Source of the DNA: Dietzia sp. ANT_WB102
GTDB lineage: Bacteria > Actinomycetota > Actinomycetes > Mycobacteriales > Mycobacteriaceae
Assembly: GCF_008369165.1 (NCBI RefSeq)
Contig: NZ_VOBA01000003.1
Location: 1 to 64,000, forward strand
Direction of reading: 5' to 3'
Length of the DNA: 64,000 nt
This document shows, piece by piece, positions 9,313-15,673 of this stretch. The notes below the pieces were generated by a model, which saw only the letters and a program-made list of their open reading frames with translations, had not been told where the DNA came from and made no database searches. A program made the translations under genes and the position numbers. The first letter of the stretch is position 1. Every line of letters starts with the position of its first letter.

Positions 9313-9588
9313 ATAGTCCGTGTTTTCTTCGCCCCCGCCGCCTCCGGTGGGGGTTTTTCCTGTTTCGAGCCAGGTGGCGTTGACGCCAGTCATGAGGGCG
9401 ATCTGCATGATCTGGTGCCGCTTCGGTGGGACTCCATCGTCGCGGCACCACCTACTTATGGTGCCGCGGCTGAGTTCGAAGTAGTCCATGAGGTCTGTCT
9501 GCTTGAGGCCGGCGGCGTCGATTGCCATCTGGATGCGCCATCCGAGGGTGAGTTCCGGGACGCCGTTGGGCTGGATGCTGTGTGTCAT
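9283..9588 (-). CDS. Immunity repressor (XRE/HTH), C-terminus encoded in the attachment core
   Basis: A 101-residue Cro/CI-type DNA-binding protein expected to hold the prophage silent. The helix-turn-helix is at about residues 14-70 (GLKQTDLMDYFELSRGTISRW, then VNATWLETGK). A Gly/Glu linker and a tail ending GLKVRSSTN follow; that tail is written in the tRNA-Lys core and stops at a TGA in the tRNA D-arm. In rebuilt attP the extra T shifts past this stop and the frame continues 24 residues to a terminal EAAA (see 45878-45951). I chose ATG 9588 because TTGACC-N18-CATACT ends six nt before it (leaderless) and a perfect operator-like palindrome overlaps it. A longer start at 9624 would lie inside the promoter. 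The design matches integration-dependent repressors of BPs/Brujita-type phages; the stability difference is inferred. Confidence 0.88.
   Translation of the reverse strand: MTHSIQPNGVPELTLGWRIQMAIDAAGLKQTDLMDYFELSRGTISRWCRDDGVPPKRHQIMQIALMTGVNATWLETGKTPTGGGGGEENTDYGLKVRSSTN
9318..9335 (+). repeat. attP arm repeat, left prophage end
   Basis: CCGTGTTTTCTTCGCCCC just outside the core. A near-identical copy, CCGTGTTCTTCGCCCC, lies at 45921-45936. In circular phage DNA the two are direct repeats flanking the core, so they are candidate arm-type integrase sites. Confidence 0.5.
9332..9358 (+). terminator. Intrinsic terminator inside the left attachment arm
   Basis: Stem 9332-9339 / 9346-9353 (one G-T pair) followed by TTTTT. 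It would stop rightward transcripts from the orphan tRNA promoter before they run far antisense to the repressor. The same bases encode the Gly-rich linker of the repressor on the other strand. A smaller hairpin (ACGGACT/AGTCCGT, about 9299-9321, then TTTT) precedes it. Confidence 0.65.
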
Positions 9589-9595
9589 AGACACA
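9581..9595. promoter_or_regulatory. Candidate repressor operator
   Basis: Perfect inverted repeat TGTGTC-ATA-GACACA covering the repressor start codon and transcription start. This is a natural autoregulation site. Further GTGTC half-sites occur at about 9607 and 9653 in the divergent promoter region. Confidence 0.6.
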
Positions 9596-9624
9596 GTATG
9601 TGGCACGTGTCCGACGTGGGTCAA
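9595..9624 (-). promoter_or_regulatory. Repressor promoter (leaderless)
   Basis: Reverse strand: TTGACC (9624-9619), 18-nt spacer, CATACT (9600-9595), then six nt to ATG. In circular phage DNA it would also read into the integrase gene. Confidence 0.65.
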
Positions 9625-9659
9625 GTATTACATTGATGAAAGTTTATCCGGCGTGTCGC

Positions 9660-9688
9660 TTGACCGACGTGATGCAATGCACCATAGT
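9660..9688 (+). promoter_or_regulatory. Early rightward promoter (leaderless)
   Basis: TTGACC (9660-9665), 17-nt spacer, CATAGT (9683-9688), seven nt to ATG 9696. It is back to back with the repressor promoter. Confidence 0.65.
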
Positions 9689-9695
9689 GATCCAC

Positions 9696-9884
9696 ATGAC
9701 ACCCACGGAACTGCTCACAAGCACCCAAGCGGGCGTCATTCTCGGAAAGTCCAGCCGCACCGTGATCCGACTCATCGAAGCCGGAGCAATCACACCCCTC
9801 GGAAAACTCAACGGACCCAACGGCCCGTACGTGCTCACCAGGACCGCGGTCGAGGACTACGCCGAGAAGACACTCGCCGCATAA
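9696..9884 (+). CDS. Excisionase/Cro-like small HTH protein
   Basis: A 62-residue protein with a MerR/HTH_17-type winged helix: LLTSTQAGVILGKSSRTVIRLIEAGAI followed by a wing (PLGKLNGPNGPYVLTRTAVEDY). Proteins of this size and fold beside a repressor are typically excisionases or directionality factors, or the Cro-like partner. First rightward gene, read from its own leaderless promoter, so it would start the lytic programme. It ends TLAA, an ssrA-like C-terminus. The ATG at 9696 is preferred over an upstream in-frame start because of the promoter position. Confidence 0.75.
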   Translation: MTPTELLTSTQAGVILGKSSRTVIRLIEAGAITPLGKLNGPNGPYVLTRTAVEDYAEKTLAA

Positions 9885-9889
9885 AAAAC

Positions 9890-9919
9890 GCCCGCCACCA
9901 GCGGCAACTGGTGACGGGC
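9890..9919 (+). terminator. Hairpin after the excisionase-like gene
   Basis: Stem GCCCGCCACCAG (9890-9901) / CTGGTGACGGGC (9908-9919), 6-nt loop, one C-A mismatch. No T-run follows. It may be an attenuator or antitermination point before the early operon. Confidence 0.5.
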
Positions 9920-9946
9920 AACGAATCCCCACGAAAGGAATCTGAG

Positions 9947-10261
9947 ATGCACTCTACAGCATCCAGCGCAGGACAACACCTGCGAGACGAGGGCACCGCC
10001 CGCGTCATCGAAAACTCCCCCGCCGACTACCGGGCCGCAGCCATCGCCGCAGTGGACCTACTCATCGCTACCAGGCGCGCATTCACCGCCGACGAGGTAC
10101 ACGACCTCATCCCCAACGACCTGACCCCGCATTCCCCGAACGTGGTGCCGGCGATCATCGGTTCCCGCGCCCGCACCGGGCAGATCGTGTCGATGGGTCG
10201 CGCGAGGACGAATCGCGCGTCTCGGCACGCGTCGAAGAACCAGGTGTGGAGGGCCGCGTGA
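9947..10261 (+). CDS. Small early phage protein, possible winged-helix
   Basis: 104 residues; the ATG at 9947 follows GAAAGGAA. A short N-terminal segment precedes a compact domain (about 35-104) with FTADEVHDLIP...SPNVVPAIIGSRARTGQIV and a basic end (RASRHASKNQVWRAA). The pattern suggests a winged-helix DNA-binding fold seen in other actinophage early proteins; this is recalled, not tested. First gene of the long early operon, overlapping the next start. Confidence 0.7.
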   Translation: MHSTASSAGQHLRDEGTARVIENSPADYRAAAIAAVDLLIATRRAFTADEVHDLIPNDLTPHSPNVVPAIIGSRARTGQIVSMGRARTNRASRHASKNQVWRAA

Positions 10262-10467
10262 TGAGCAAGAAGTACATGCGTTCCCCGGTGAAGGGTGACT
10301 GGGTTGTCGCTCTCCGTCTGCATCACGGGCGCCCGGTCGACATCCCGGAGGGCCGGGAGGAACGGCGTTGGCTGGCCGAATATCTGATGGATGTTCATGG
10401 CTGGTCGGTGACTCAGGCGGCGGACAGGTTGGGTTTCCGCACGCTGGATCTGGCGGTGGCGGCATGA
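10261..10467 (+). CDS. Early phage protein, unknown function
   Basis: 68 residues; the ATG overlaps the preceding stop. The C-terminal half (REERRWLAEYLMDVHGWSVTQAADRLGFRTLDLAVAA) looks like a single helix-turn-helix. Upstream GGAGGG serves as ribosome-binding site. No assignable function. Confidence 0.65.
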   Translation: MSKKYMRSPVKGDWVVALRLHHGRPVDIPEGREERRWLAEYLMDVHGWSVTQAADRLGFRTLDLAVAA

Positions 10468-10778
10468 ACCCCGACATCGAGTTCGCCCGCGAGATGAAGG
10501 TTGCGATGGACGCGCTGGGGATAACCCAGGCCGAATGCGCGCAGCTACTCACCGACGCAGGGCTGCCGCACATCTACCACACCACGGTCTCGAAGATGCT
10601 GGCAGGTTCTAGGCCATTCCGGCTGAGTGAGGCCGTTGTCATCGCCCGCACGCTCGGTCTGGACATCGGCAGATTGTACGGCGCACCGGTCTGGTCGTCG
10701 CGGGAACGTCTGATCGAAAACCACCTACGTGTGGCGCTGGCGCTGCTGGCAGACAACAGCGAGCGGGTGTCGGCATGA
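10464..10778 (+). CDS. XRE-family HTH protein
   Basis: 104 residues; start overlaps the preceding stop (ATGA). Helix-turn-helix at about 8-55: MKVAMDALGITQAECAQLL...HTTVSKMLAGSRPFRLSEAVVIARTLGLD. Probably an early regulator, distinct from the immunity repressor by position and sequence. The C-terminal helix (ERLIENHLRVALALLADN) may dimerise. Confidence 0.75.
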   Translation: MNPDIEFAREMKVAMDALGITQAECAQLLTDAGLPHIYHTTVSKMLAGSRPFRLSEAVVIARTLGLDIGRLYGAPVWSSRERLIENHLRVALALLADNSERVSA

Positions 10779-11047
10779 GTATCGACCCGTACACCGATAT
10801 GGCCCGCTGGCTTGACATGGATGCCCGCGCTGAGGCGATGCTGCGGCATCCCGCCGGTAAGGGGCTCGTGTCTGCTGATGTGCAGGCGGCGATGGATGAC
10901 GAGGCGTGCCGGTTGGCGTCTTCCAACTGGAATCCGGTCTCGTTCTGGCGCCAGGTGGGAAACGTCATCGGCATCGTCGCCGTGTTTGTGCTCATCGTGT
11001 GCGGGCCGGCGTTGGTGGCTGACGTGGTGGCGGGGTGGTCGTGGTGA
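10775..11047 (+). CDS. Small membrane protein
   Basis: 90 residues with one strong C-terminal TM segment (about 62-86: VGNVIGIVAVFVLIVCGPALVADVVAG). ATG overlaps the preceding stop. Function unknown. Confidence 0.65.
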   Translation: MSIDPYTDMARWLDMDARAEAMLRHPAGKGLVSADVQAAMDDEACRLASSNWNPVSFWRQVGNVIGIVAVFVLIVCGPALVADVVAGWSW

Positions 11048-11277
11048 ACCCGCTGGACAGGTACGCGGTCCCGGACTCGGAGTTTTCTGACGCCGAGTGG
11101 GACGCAGCGGAAGAAGCGTTGCGTGAGGAACGCCGCGAGCTGGACTGGACCGAAGCGCAGATTGATTCCGCGTTGGCTGACGGCTGGTTGATCGCGGAGA
11201 AGTGCGACGTGCTCCGTCAGGACCGCATCTCGGTGTGGGCGGATGAGGAACGCGCCCGACGCAAGGAGTTCTGGTGA
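11044..11277 (+). CDS. Acidic small phage protein
   Basis: 77 residues from GTG 11044, which overlaps the previous stop. Highly charged and helical (EWDAAEEALREERRELDWTE), Trp-rich. No recognised domain. Translationally coupled on both sides. Confidence 0.6.
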   Translation: MNPLDRYAVPDSEFSDAEWDAAEEALREERRELDWTEAQIDSALADGWLIAEKCDVLRQDRISVWADEERARRKEFW

Positions 11278-11522
11278 CTCCCCCGAATCTCCCCGTGGGG
11301 GCCTGTGGGGATGCGGCCCCCACGGGTGACGTACTGAGCGAAGTTGCCCGTGCCCGCGGTGTGTTGCAGGTCGAAGCCGAGACGCTACGCCAGGAACGCG
11401 ACGAACTTGCCCGAACCATCGAAGTGATGCTGTCCGCACTGGCCGGTGGCGCCCAGTGGGAGATCGACACCGCCCGACATCTCGCCGGACAGGCACTCGC
11501 CTATCTCAAGGACTACCAATGA
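11274..11522 (+). CDS. Coiled-coil small phage protein
   Basis: 82 residues from GTG 11274. Central heptad-like helix (about 20-55: EVARARGVLQVEAETLRQERDELARTIEVML). Unknown function; coupled to neighbours by 4-nt overlaps. Confidence 0.6.
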   Translation: MTPPNLPVGACGDAAPTGDVLSEVARARGVLQVEAETLRQERDELARTIEVMLSALAGGAQWEIDTARHLAGQALAYLKDYQ

Positions 11523-11704
11523 TCCCCACTGAGGCGCTGGTCATCGACAGGGACTCCGACATCTGGTCGTGGGTCGATGGCCGCTGGTACTGCGTCACCC
11601 AACCAGACACCCACGGTTCCACCGAGTCCGAGCTGCTGGCCGAATGTGGCCCGCTCGATGTGCTCGTGTGGCGCAACCGAATCCACGCAAAGGAAACGCA
11701 ATGA
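11519..11704 (+). CDS. Small phage protein, unknown
   Basis: 61 residues, ATG overlapping the preceding stop. Contains a short beta-like motif IWSWVDGRWYCVTQ and ends close to the next start. No assignable function. Confidence 0.6.
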   Translation: MIPTEALVIDRDSDIWSWVDGRWYCVTQPDTHGSTESELLAECGPLDVLVWRNRIHAKETQ

Positions 11705-12186
11705 GCATTCAAGAGTTGGGCCGACGCCTAGCTGTGCTGGATTGGATGGCCCGCAAGATCAAGGGCCAGCAGTCCACCGATAAGGAGGCTTACCAGGACG
11801 AGAAGGTGTCCCGCGGCACGGACTACATCGTTGATGACGCTGGCCGGGAGATCGGGTCGTTGCAGGTGGCTCGTGGACGCAAGTCCGTGTCTGTAGCCAT
11901 TGATGACGAGGCTGCTGCTCTCGAGTGGGCGGTGGACAACTTCGGTGAAACGGTTATCGGGCTGTCCTCGGCTGGCCGTTCGTCGGTGATTGAGGCGGCG
12001 AAGCGGGGAACCCAGGTTCCTGGCGTCACTGTGACGGAAACGGTTGGTGCCCCGACTGTGCGGTGGGTGCCGCATAAGCCGGATCACGAGGACGGTGGGG
12101 CTGACGCTCTGGTGGAGTCAATGCTTTCCCGCGGGATCCTGTCGCTAGACGATGCCCTCGCTATTGAGGGGGGCGACCGTGGCTGA
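11701..12186 (+). CDS. Phage protein upstream of the annealing-protein candidate
   Basis: 161 residues from ATG 11701. Begins with a helical segment (LGRRLAVLDWMARKIKGQQ), then a mixed region with LEWAVDNFGETV. It overlaps the next gene by 8 nt. In actinophages this slot often holds recombination-associated proteins, but I recognise no domain. Function open. Confidence 0.6.
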   Translation: MSIQELGRRLAVLDWMARKIKGQQSTDKEAYQDEKVSRGTDYIVDDAGREIGSLQVARGRKSVSVAIDDEAAALEWAVDNFGETVIGLSSAGRSSVIEAAKRGTQVPGVTVTETVGAPTVRWVPHKPDHEDGGADALVESMLSRGILSLDDALAIEGGDRG

Positions 12187-12739
12187 GTTCAAGGGACCCC
12201 TGGACTACATAGACGTCGCACAACGCCTAGTGGAGTTTCGCCGGCAGTATCCCGAAGGGTCGATGCAGCAAGTCAAGTACGAGCTGCTGGTGGTGAACAA
12301 CAAGTCGTTCATCGTCTACACGGCTGCCGCGTACCGCACCCCGGATGATCCTCGTCCTGGTATCGGGACGGCGTGGGAGCCAGTGCCGGGGCCTACCCAG
12401 TTCACCCGCGACTCGGAGATGCAGAACGCGGAGACTGCGGCGTGGGGTCGGGCGATTGTGGCCGCGTTGGCGGGCGACACGAAGAAGGGTGTCGCGTCGG
12501 CTGAAGAGGTTCGTAATCGGCAGATGACTCCGTTGCAGCGGTCGAAGCAGAACTTGTTGGATCTGTTGGCCGCGTATGAGGTTGATGCTGCGGCGTTTAC
12601 GGCGTGGAAGCTGACTCCGCAGGGTGGCGGGGTGAATCTTCGGGTCGTTAATGATCCGAAGGTTGTGGATCGCGTGATTGCTGATTTTGAGGCTGATCCT
12701 GTGGCGGTTCGTGAGGCTGTCGCGGAGGTGGCGTCGTGA
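12179..12739 (+). CDS. Possible ERF/Sak-like single-strand annealing protein
   Basis: 186 residues from GTG 12179. The segment MQNAETAAWGRAIVAALAGDTKKGVASAEEVRNR (about 80-113, cited in part: QNAETAAWGRAIVAAL) resembles the conserved helix of ERF-superfamily phage recombination proteins, and the position upstream of SSB and nuclease genes fits. The N-terminal half is beta-rich (VKYELLVVNNKSFIVYTAAAYRT in part). The assignment is by pattern only; a hypothetical phage protein is the alternative. Confidence 0.45.
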   Translation: MAEFKGPLDYIDVAQRLVEFRRQYPEGSMQQVKYELLVVNNKSFIVYTAAAYRTPDDPRPGIGTAWEPVPGPTQFTRDSEMQNAETAAWGRAIVAALAGDTKKGVASAEEVRNRQMTPLQRSKQNLLDLLAAYEVDAAAFTAWKLTPQGGGVNLRVVNDPKVVDRVIADFEADPVAVREAVAEVAS

Positions 12740-13095
12740 CCGACGTACTTAACCCGGTGCAGATCGAGCAGTCGATCCGTGACGTGTCGAACCGTATGTC
12801 CAAGGGCGTCACTGTCTGCTCTGAACGGTACGGGCTGTTCCTCGAGGCTGAGCACGCGCATGATCTGGCGTTCGCCCGCGCATACATGGCGCACGAGGGG
12901 GCGGCTCACGAGAAGAAGTATGCGGCGACTCTGGCGACTGCTGGTGAGCGTGCCGCTAGGGATGCGGCGGATGTGGCTTACCGGCATGCGGATCGTACGG
13001 CTCGTGCGTTGGATGCGGAGTTGCGTGCGTGGCAGTCGATTGGGGCGTCTGTCCGGTCGATGTATTCGGTTGCCGGGAGGGGTGAGGGGGCGTGA
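12736..13095 (+). CDS. Helical phage protein, unknown
   Basis: 119 residues from GTG 12736, overlapping the preceding stop. Mostly helical with Ala/Arg/Asp-rich stretches, consistent with a coiled-coil accessory of the recombination module. No domain recognised. Confidence 0.6.
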   Translation: MTDVLNPVQIEQSIRDVSNRMSKGVTVCSERYGLFLEAEHAHDLAFARAYMAHEGAAHEKKYAATLATAGERAARDAADVAYRHADRTARALDAELRAWQSIGASVRSMYSVAGRGEGA

Positions 13096-13442
13096 GCGTG
13101 TCAGCGTTTTCCCCGGTGGTGCGTGCTCGTGTGATGGCCCGGTGTGGTGGTTTCTGTGAGATCCGTGCAGCGGGTTGTTGGGACGAGGCAGCACAGCTCC
13201 ATCACCGTCGTCCCCGCGGCATGGGTGGGTCCCGGTCCGTACTCACTGGGAGTGCAGCGAACGCGGCAGCTACTTGTGTCCAGTGCCATGCGTGGGTCGA
13301 GTCGCACCGGGAGGTGGCGATGGAGCGCGGCTGGATAGTCCGGCAGGGCTCGGATCCGCGCGAGATCCCCGTCTACAGGTATCGGCGGTGGGTGTTGCTG
13401 GATGACGAGGGCGGCATCACCCCGGCAGGAGTCGCATCGTGA
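13092..13442 (+). CDS. HNH endonuclease-like protein
   Basis: 116 residues. Zn-ribbon Cys pair (CGGFCEIRAAGC), HNH core QLHHRRPRG at about residues 36-44, then NAAATCVQCHAWVESHR carrying the second Cys pair and the helix His. A probable small HNH nuclease of the early region; a second, unrelated HNH gene sits next to the terminase. GTG start overlapping the preceding stop. Confidence 0.8.
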   Translation: MSVSAFSPVVRARVMARCGGFCEIRAAGCWDEAAQLHHRRPRGMGGSRSVLTGSAANAAATCVQCHAWVESHREVAMERGWIVRQGSDPREIPVYRYRRWVLLDDEGGITPAGVAS

Positions 13443-13462
13443 GCTATCGAAAGGAACTACAG

Positions 13463-14257
13463 ATGTCGCTCGAGTTGCAGCCGTGCGGCACCAACGCCGC
13501 ATACCAGAGGCACATGAAAGCCGGCGAGCAGCCGTGCGAGCCATGCGTGTTGGCGAACCGTGAGCAGAGCCGCGCCAGCTATAAGCCGAAGAAGCTGGAC
13601 ACCTCCGACTTGCAGCCGTGCGGCACCCGCGCCGCATACCAACGCCATGTGAGGGCAGGCGAGCAGCCGTGCGATGCGTGCCTGGAGGCGAACCGTGAAC
13701 GGAATCGTGCCCGCTATAAGCCGAAGCCGCGGGACACGTCCAAGTTGAAGCCGTGTGGCACTCAGGCCGCGTACAAGCGGCACAGGGCTGCCGGTGAGGA
13801 ACCGTGCGATGCGTGCAAGAAGGCGAATCGTGACGCGTTCAGGGCTCGTCGTGAGGCGTTGCGGAAGAAGTCGCCGGCGTTGAAGCCGTGCGGCACTCAT
13901 GCCGCCTATCAGCGTCACTTGAAGGCTGGGGAGCAGCCGTGTGAGCCGTGCAGGCAGGGGTACCGGGATTACATGAAGGAGTACCTACGCAAGAAGGCGG
14001 AGAAGGCGAAGAACGCCGCACTGCCTGTTGTTGCGCCGGAGAACGCGCACAAGGCCCCTTGCACGGATCCGAGGAACGGTTACATCTGGGATCCGCGTGC
14101 TGACGGCGAGGGGCCAGGTGTGGTGGAGGCCCGGTGGCGGCGTGCCGCTTTCCTGTGTGTGTCGGAGTGCCCGGTGGTTGCTCATTGTCGTGAGTCGCGG
14201 GCTTTGGCTGGTGGCGATGGTGTGTGGGCTGGACGGATCCCGGAGCGTGTGTCGTGA
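13463..14257 (+). CDS. Four tandem Cys/His repeats fused to a WhiB-like domain
   Basis: 264 residues from ATG 13463 (AAAGGA seven nt upstream; a GTG at 13439 would add eight residues). Residues 5-165 carry four copies of a 45-residue repeat with core PCGTxAAYxRHxxAGExPCxxC, each offering three Cys and a His, likely a zinc-binding module. After a linker the C-terminus (about 195-264) resembles WhiB: C200, C232, C236, C242 and a GVWAG turn in place of the usual GVWGG. The middle pair is CxxxC, not the standard CxxC, so Fe-S binding is uncertain. WhiB proteins partner sigma factors, and phage WhiBs can repress host whiB genes. A role in switching transcription is plausible but unproven. Confidence 0.75.
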   Translation: MSLELQPCGTNAAYQRHMKAGEQPCEPCVLANREQSRASYKPKKLDTSDLQPCGTRAAYQRHVRAGEQPCDACLEANRERNRARYKPKPRDTSKLKPCGTQAAYKRHRAAGEEPCDACKKANRDAFRARREALRKKSPALKPCGTHAAYQRHLKAGEQPCEPCRQGYRDYMKEYLRKKAEKAKNAALPVVAPENAHKAPCTDPRNGYIWDPRADGEGPGVVEARWRRAAFLCVSECPVVAHCRESRALAGGDGVWAGRIPERVS

Positions 14258-14430
14258 ACAGCTTCATGGAGAAGTCGGTGATCCCGGCGGCTCGTAAGGA
14301 TCACTGGTGCCGCCCGGATGAGCAGGTGCCCTATCACCTGTCAGATGCACGGTTGCAGCGGCTCGAGGAAGCCCGTCGCCGTGTTCGAGTTAAGGCTGAG
14401 GGTCGAACAGGTGATCGCAGTGACACATAA
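14254..14430 (+). CDS. Small basic phage protein
   Basis: 58 residues from GTG 14254, overlapping the preceding stop. Basic and helical (LSDARLQRLEEARRRVRVKAEGR). Unknown function. Last gene before a structured gap at 14451-14550. Confidence 0.55.
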   Translation: MNSFMEKSVIPAARKDHWCRPDEQVPYHLSDARLQRLEEARRRVRVKAEGRTGDRSDT

Positions 14431-14450
14431 CTCTACCTGCGGTGATGCTG

Positions 14451-14510
14451 TAAACTTGGGGACAAGAACGGCCCCGGCTGAACGCGCCAACGTTCAGGGG
14501 TTCCGGGGCC
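14451..14510 (+). promoter_or_regulatory. Possible internal promoter with nested leader hairpin
   Basis: TAAACT (14451-14456) is a good -10, but no clear -35 precedes it. It is followed by a nested hairpin: GGCCCCGG (14470-14477) with CCGGGGCC (14503-14510), enclosing CTGAAC/GTTCAG. It could start and regulate a transcript for the replication genes. Confidence 0.4.
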
Positions 14511-14550
14511 TGACCAACCCCCTTCTGGGACTAGCAGAAAGGAGCGGGCT

Positions 14551-14850
14551 ATGACCTATCTTAGCCGCACCGAGTACCAGTCGATGCACTGGATTCAACG
14601 ATACGAACTGACCCTCAACCAGCTCATCATGGAGCAACTTGAAGAGGTCCAGGAAGCACTACTGACTCGACGTGGATCGCTAATTGATGGCGCGTACGCC
14701 GCATACGATCAGCTCAACAAGTTCCGCCGAGAGATCATGCTCGGGGAATCACACCTACCCATCGAGGAACGTCGACTCATTGACGACTTGGTGAAGGTGC
14801 GCATGTCGTCGCATCCGCTGGAGGGCGGTGCTGCCGATGACCTGGTTTAA
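14551..14850 (+). CDS. Phage protein, unknown
   Basis: 99 residues; AGAAAGGAG lies well placed before the ATG. Helical and acidic (LNQLIMEQLEEVQEALLTRR). Its 3' end overlaps the helicase-loader-like gene by 14 nt. Function unknown; its coupling suggests a replication accessory role. Confidence 0.65.
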   Translation: MTYLSRTEYQSMHWIQRYELTLNQLIMEQLEEVQEALLTRRGSLIDGAYAAYDQLNKFRREIMLGESHLPIEERRLIDDLVKVRMSSHPLEGGAADDLV

Positions 14851-15673
14851 GGTCGATGACGGTTTCTGGTCGCACCCGAAGGTGTTGACGATGAGCGCAG
14901 AAGCCACATCGTTGTGGGTGCGGGCCGGGACGTACTCGTGCCAGCACCTCACGGATGGCTATATCGCCACTGGTCTGTTGCAGGTTCTTGGTAGCGAGGA
15001 TGCTGCCCGTGAACTGGTTGGTAACGGGCTGTGGCTCGAGGCTGATGGCGGGTATGAGTTCCATGATTGGGATGACTACCAGGAGACGTCGGAGACGGTT
15101 AAGCGTAGGCGTGAGCAGGCGCGTGAGCGGCAGCGAAGGTTCCGCGAAGAACGCGAGAACAGAAAGAACGTCACACCGGGTGTAACGCGTGACACGACGC
15201 GTGACTCACGGGGTAGTTCTCAAAAAGTTTCTACCCCCGACCCGACCCGACCCGACCCGACCCGACCCGACCATTACTCTTCGTCGGCTAAGCCGCCGGC
15301 GGTGGCAGAGCCACCGAGGCAGGACGTCGAAGCACTATGCGACCGACTCCGAAACCACATCGCAGGCAACACCACCCGGACACCGAACATCACAGCGAAG
15401 TGGCGTACCGAGGCGCGACTGCTCCTGGACCGGGATGGCGTTCCGTTCGATGAGGCGGTCCGTGTCTTGGACTGGTGCCAGCAGGACTCGTTCTGGAAGT
15501 CCAACATCCTGTCGATGCCGAAGTTCCGTGAGAAGTTCCCGGCGCTACAGATCAAGTCGCACCAGCAGTCGAATGTGACCACGTTCCCGTCTCGGCCTAC
15601 GGCGTCGCAGCGGGCACAGGCCCACCTCGACACCGTTGAGGAAGCCGTGCGGCTGATGGGTGGTGGGCAGTGA
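14837..15673 (+). CDS. Replisome organiser / helicase-loader-like protein
   Basis: 278 residues. The N-terminus (MTWFKVDDGFWSHPKVL...ATSLWVRAGTYSCQHLTDGYI) is the winged-helix domain typical of phage DnaD/DnaB-like replication initiators. A charged linker (KRRREQARERQRRFREER) follows, then a Pro/Asp/Thr/Arg repeat, then a C-terminal helical domain (about 160-255) with W-rich helices (LDWCQQDSFWKSNILSMPKFREKFP). It probably binds the phage origin and recruits host helicase. The linker contains a GACCC-unit microsatellite. Confidence 0.75.
   Translation: MTWFKVDDGFWSHPKVLTMSAEATSLWVRAGTYSCQHLTDGYIATGLLQVLGSEDAARELVGNGLWLEADGGYEFHDWDDYQETSETVKRRREQARERQRRFREERENRKNVTPGVTRDTTRDSRGSSQKVSTPDPTRPDPTRPDHYSSSAKPPAVAEPPRQDVEALCDRLRNHIAGNTTRTPNITAKWRTEARLLLDRDGVPFDEAVRVLDWCQQDSFWKSNILSMPKFREKFPALQIKSHQQSNVTTFPSRPTASQRAQAHLDTVEEAVRLMGGGQ
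15239..15272 (+). repeat. GACCC pentanucleotide tandem repeat in coding sequence
   Basis: Six full GACCC units plus GACC. It encodes an Asp-Pro-Thr-Arg-Pro pattern in the linker of the replication protein. Three units equal five codons, so slippage by other numbers would shift frame. Confidence 0.9.

Noticed and set aside
9283-9624. Longer repressor start at 9624
   Set aside because: It would place the start inside the -35 box of a good promoter whose -10 ends six nt before ATG 9588.
13463-14000. Regular 135-nt repeat considered as a CRISPR array
   Set aside because: Repeats are diverged, in frame and encode Cys/His modules; no constant repeat with unique spacers.
15239-15272. Pentamer repeat considered as an origin iteron
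   Set aside because: Unit is only 5 bp and in coding frame; no AT-rich flank.
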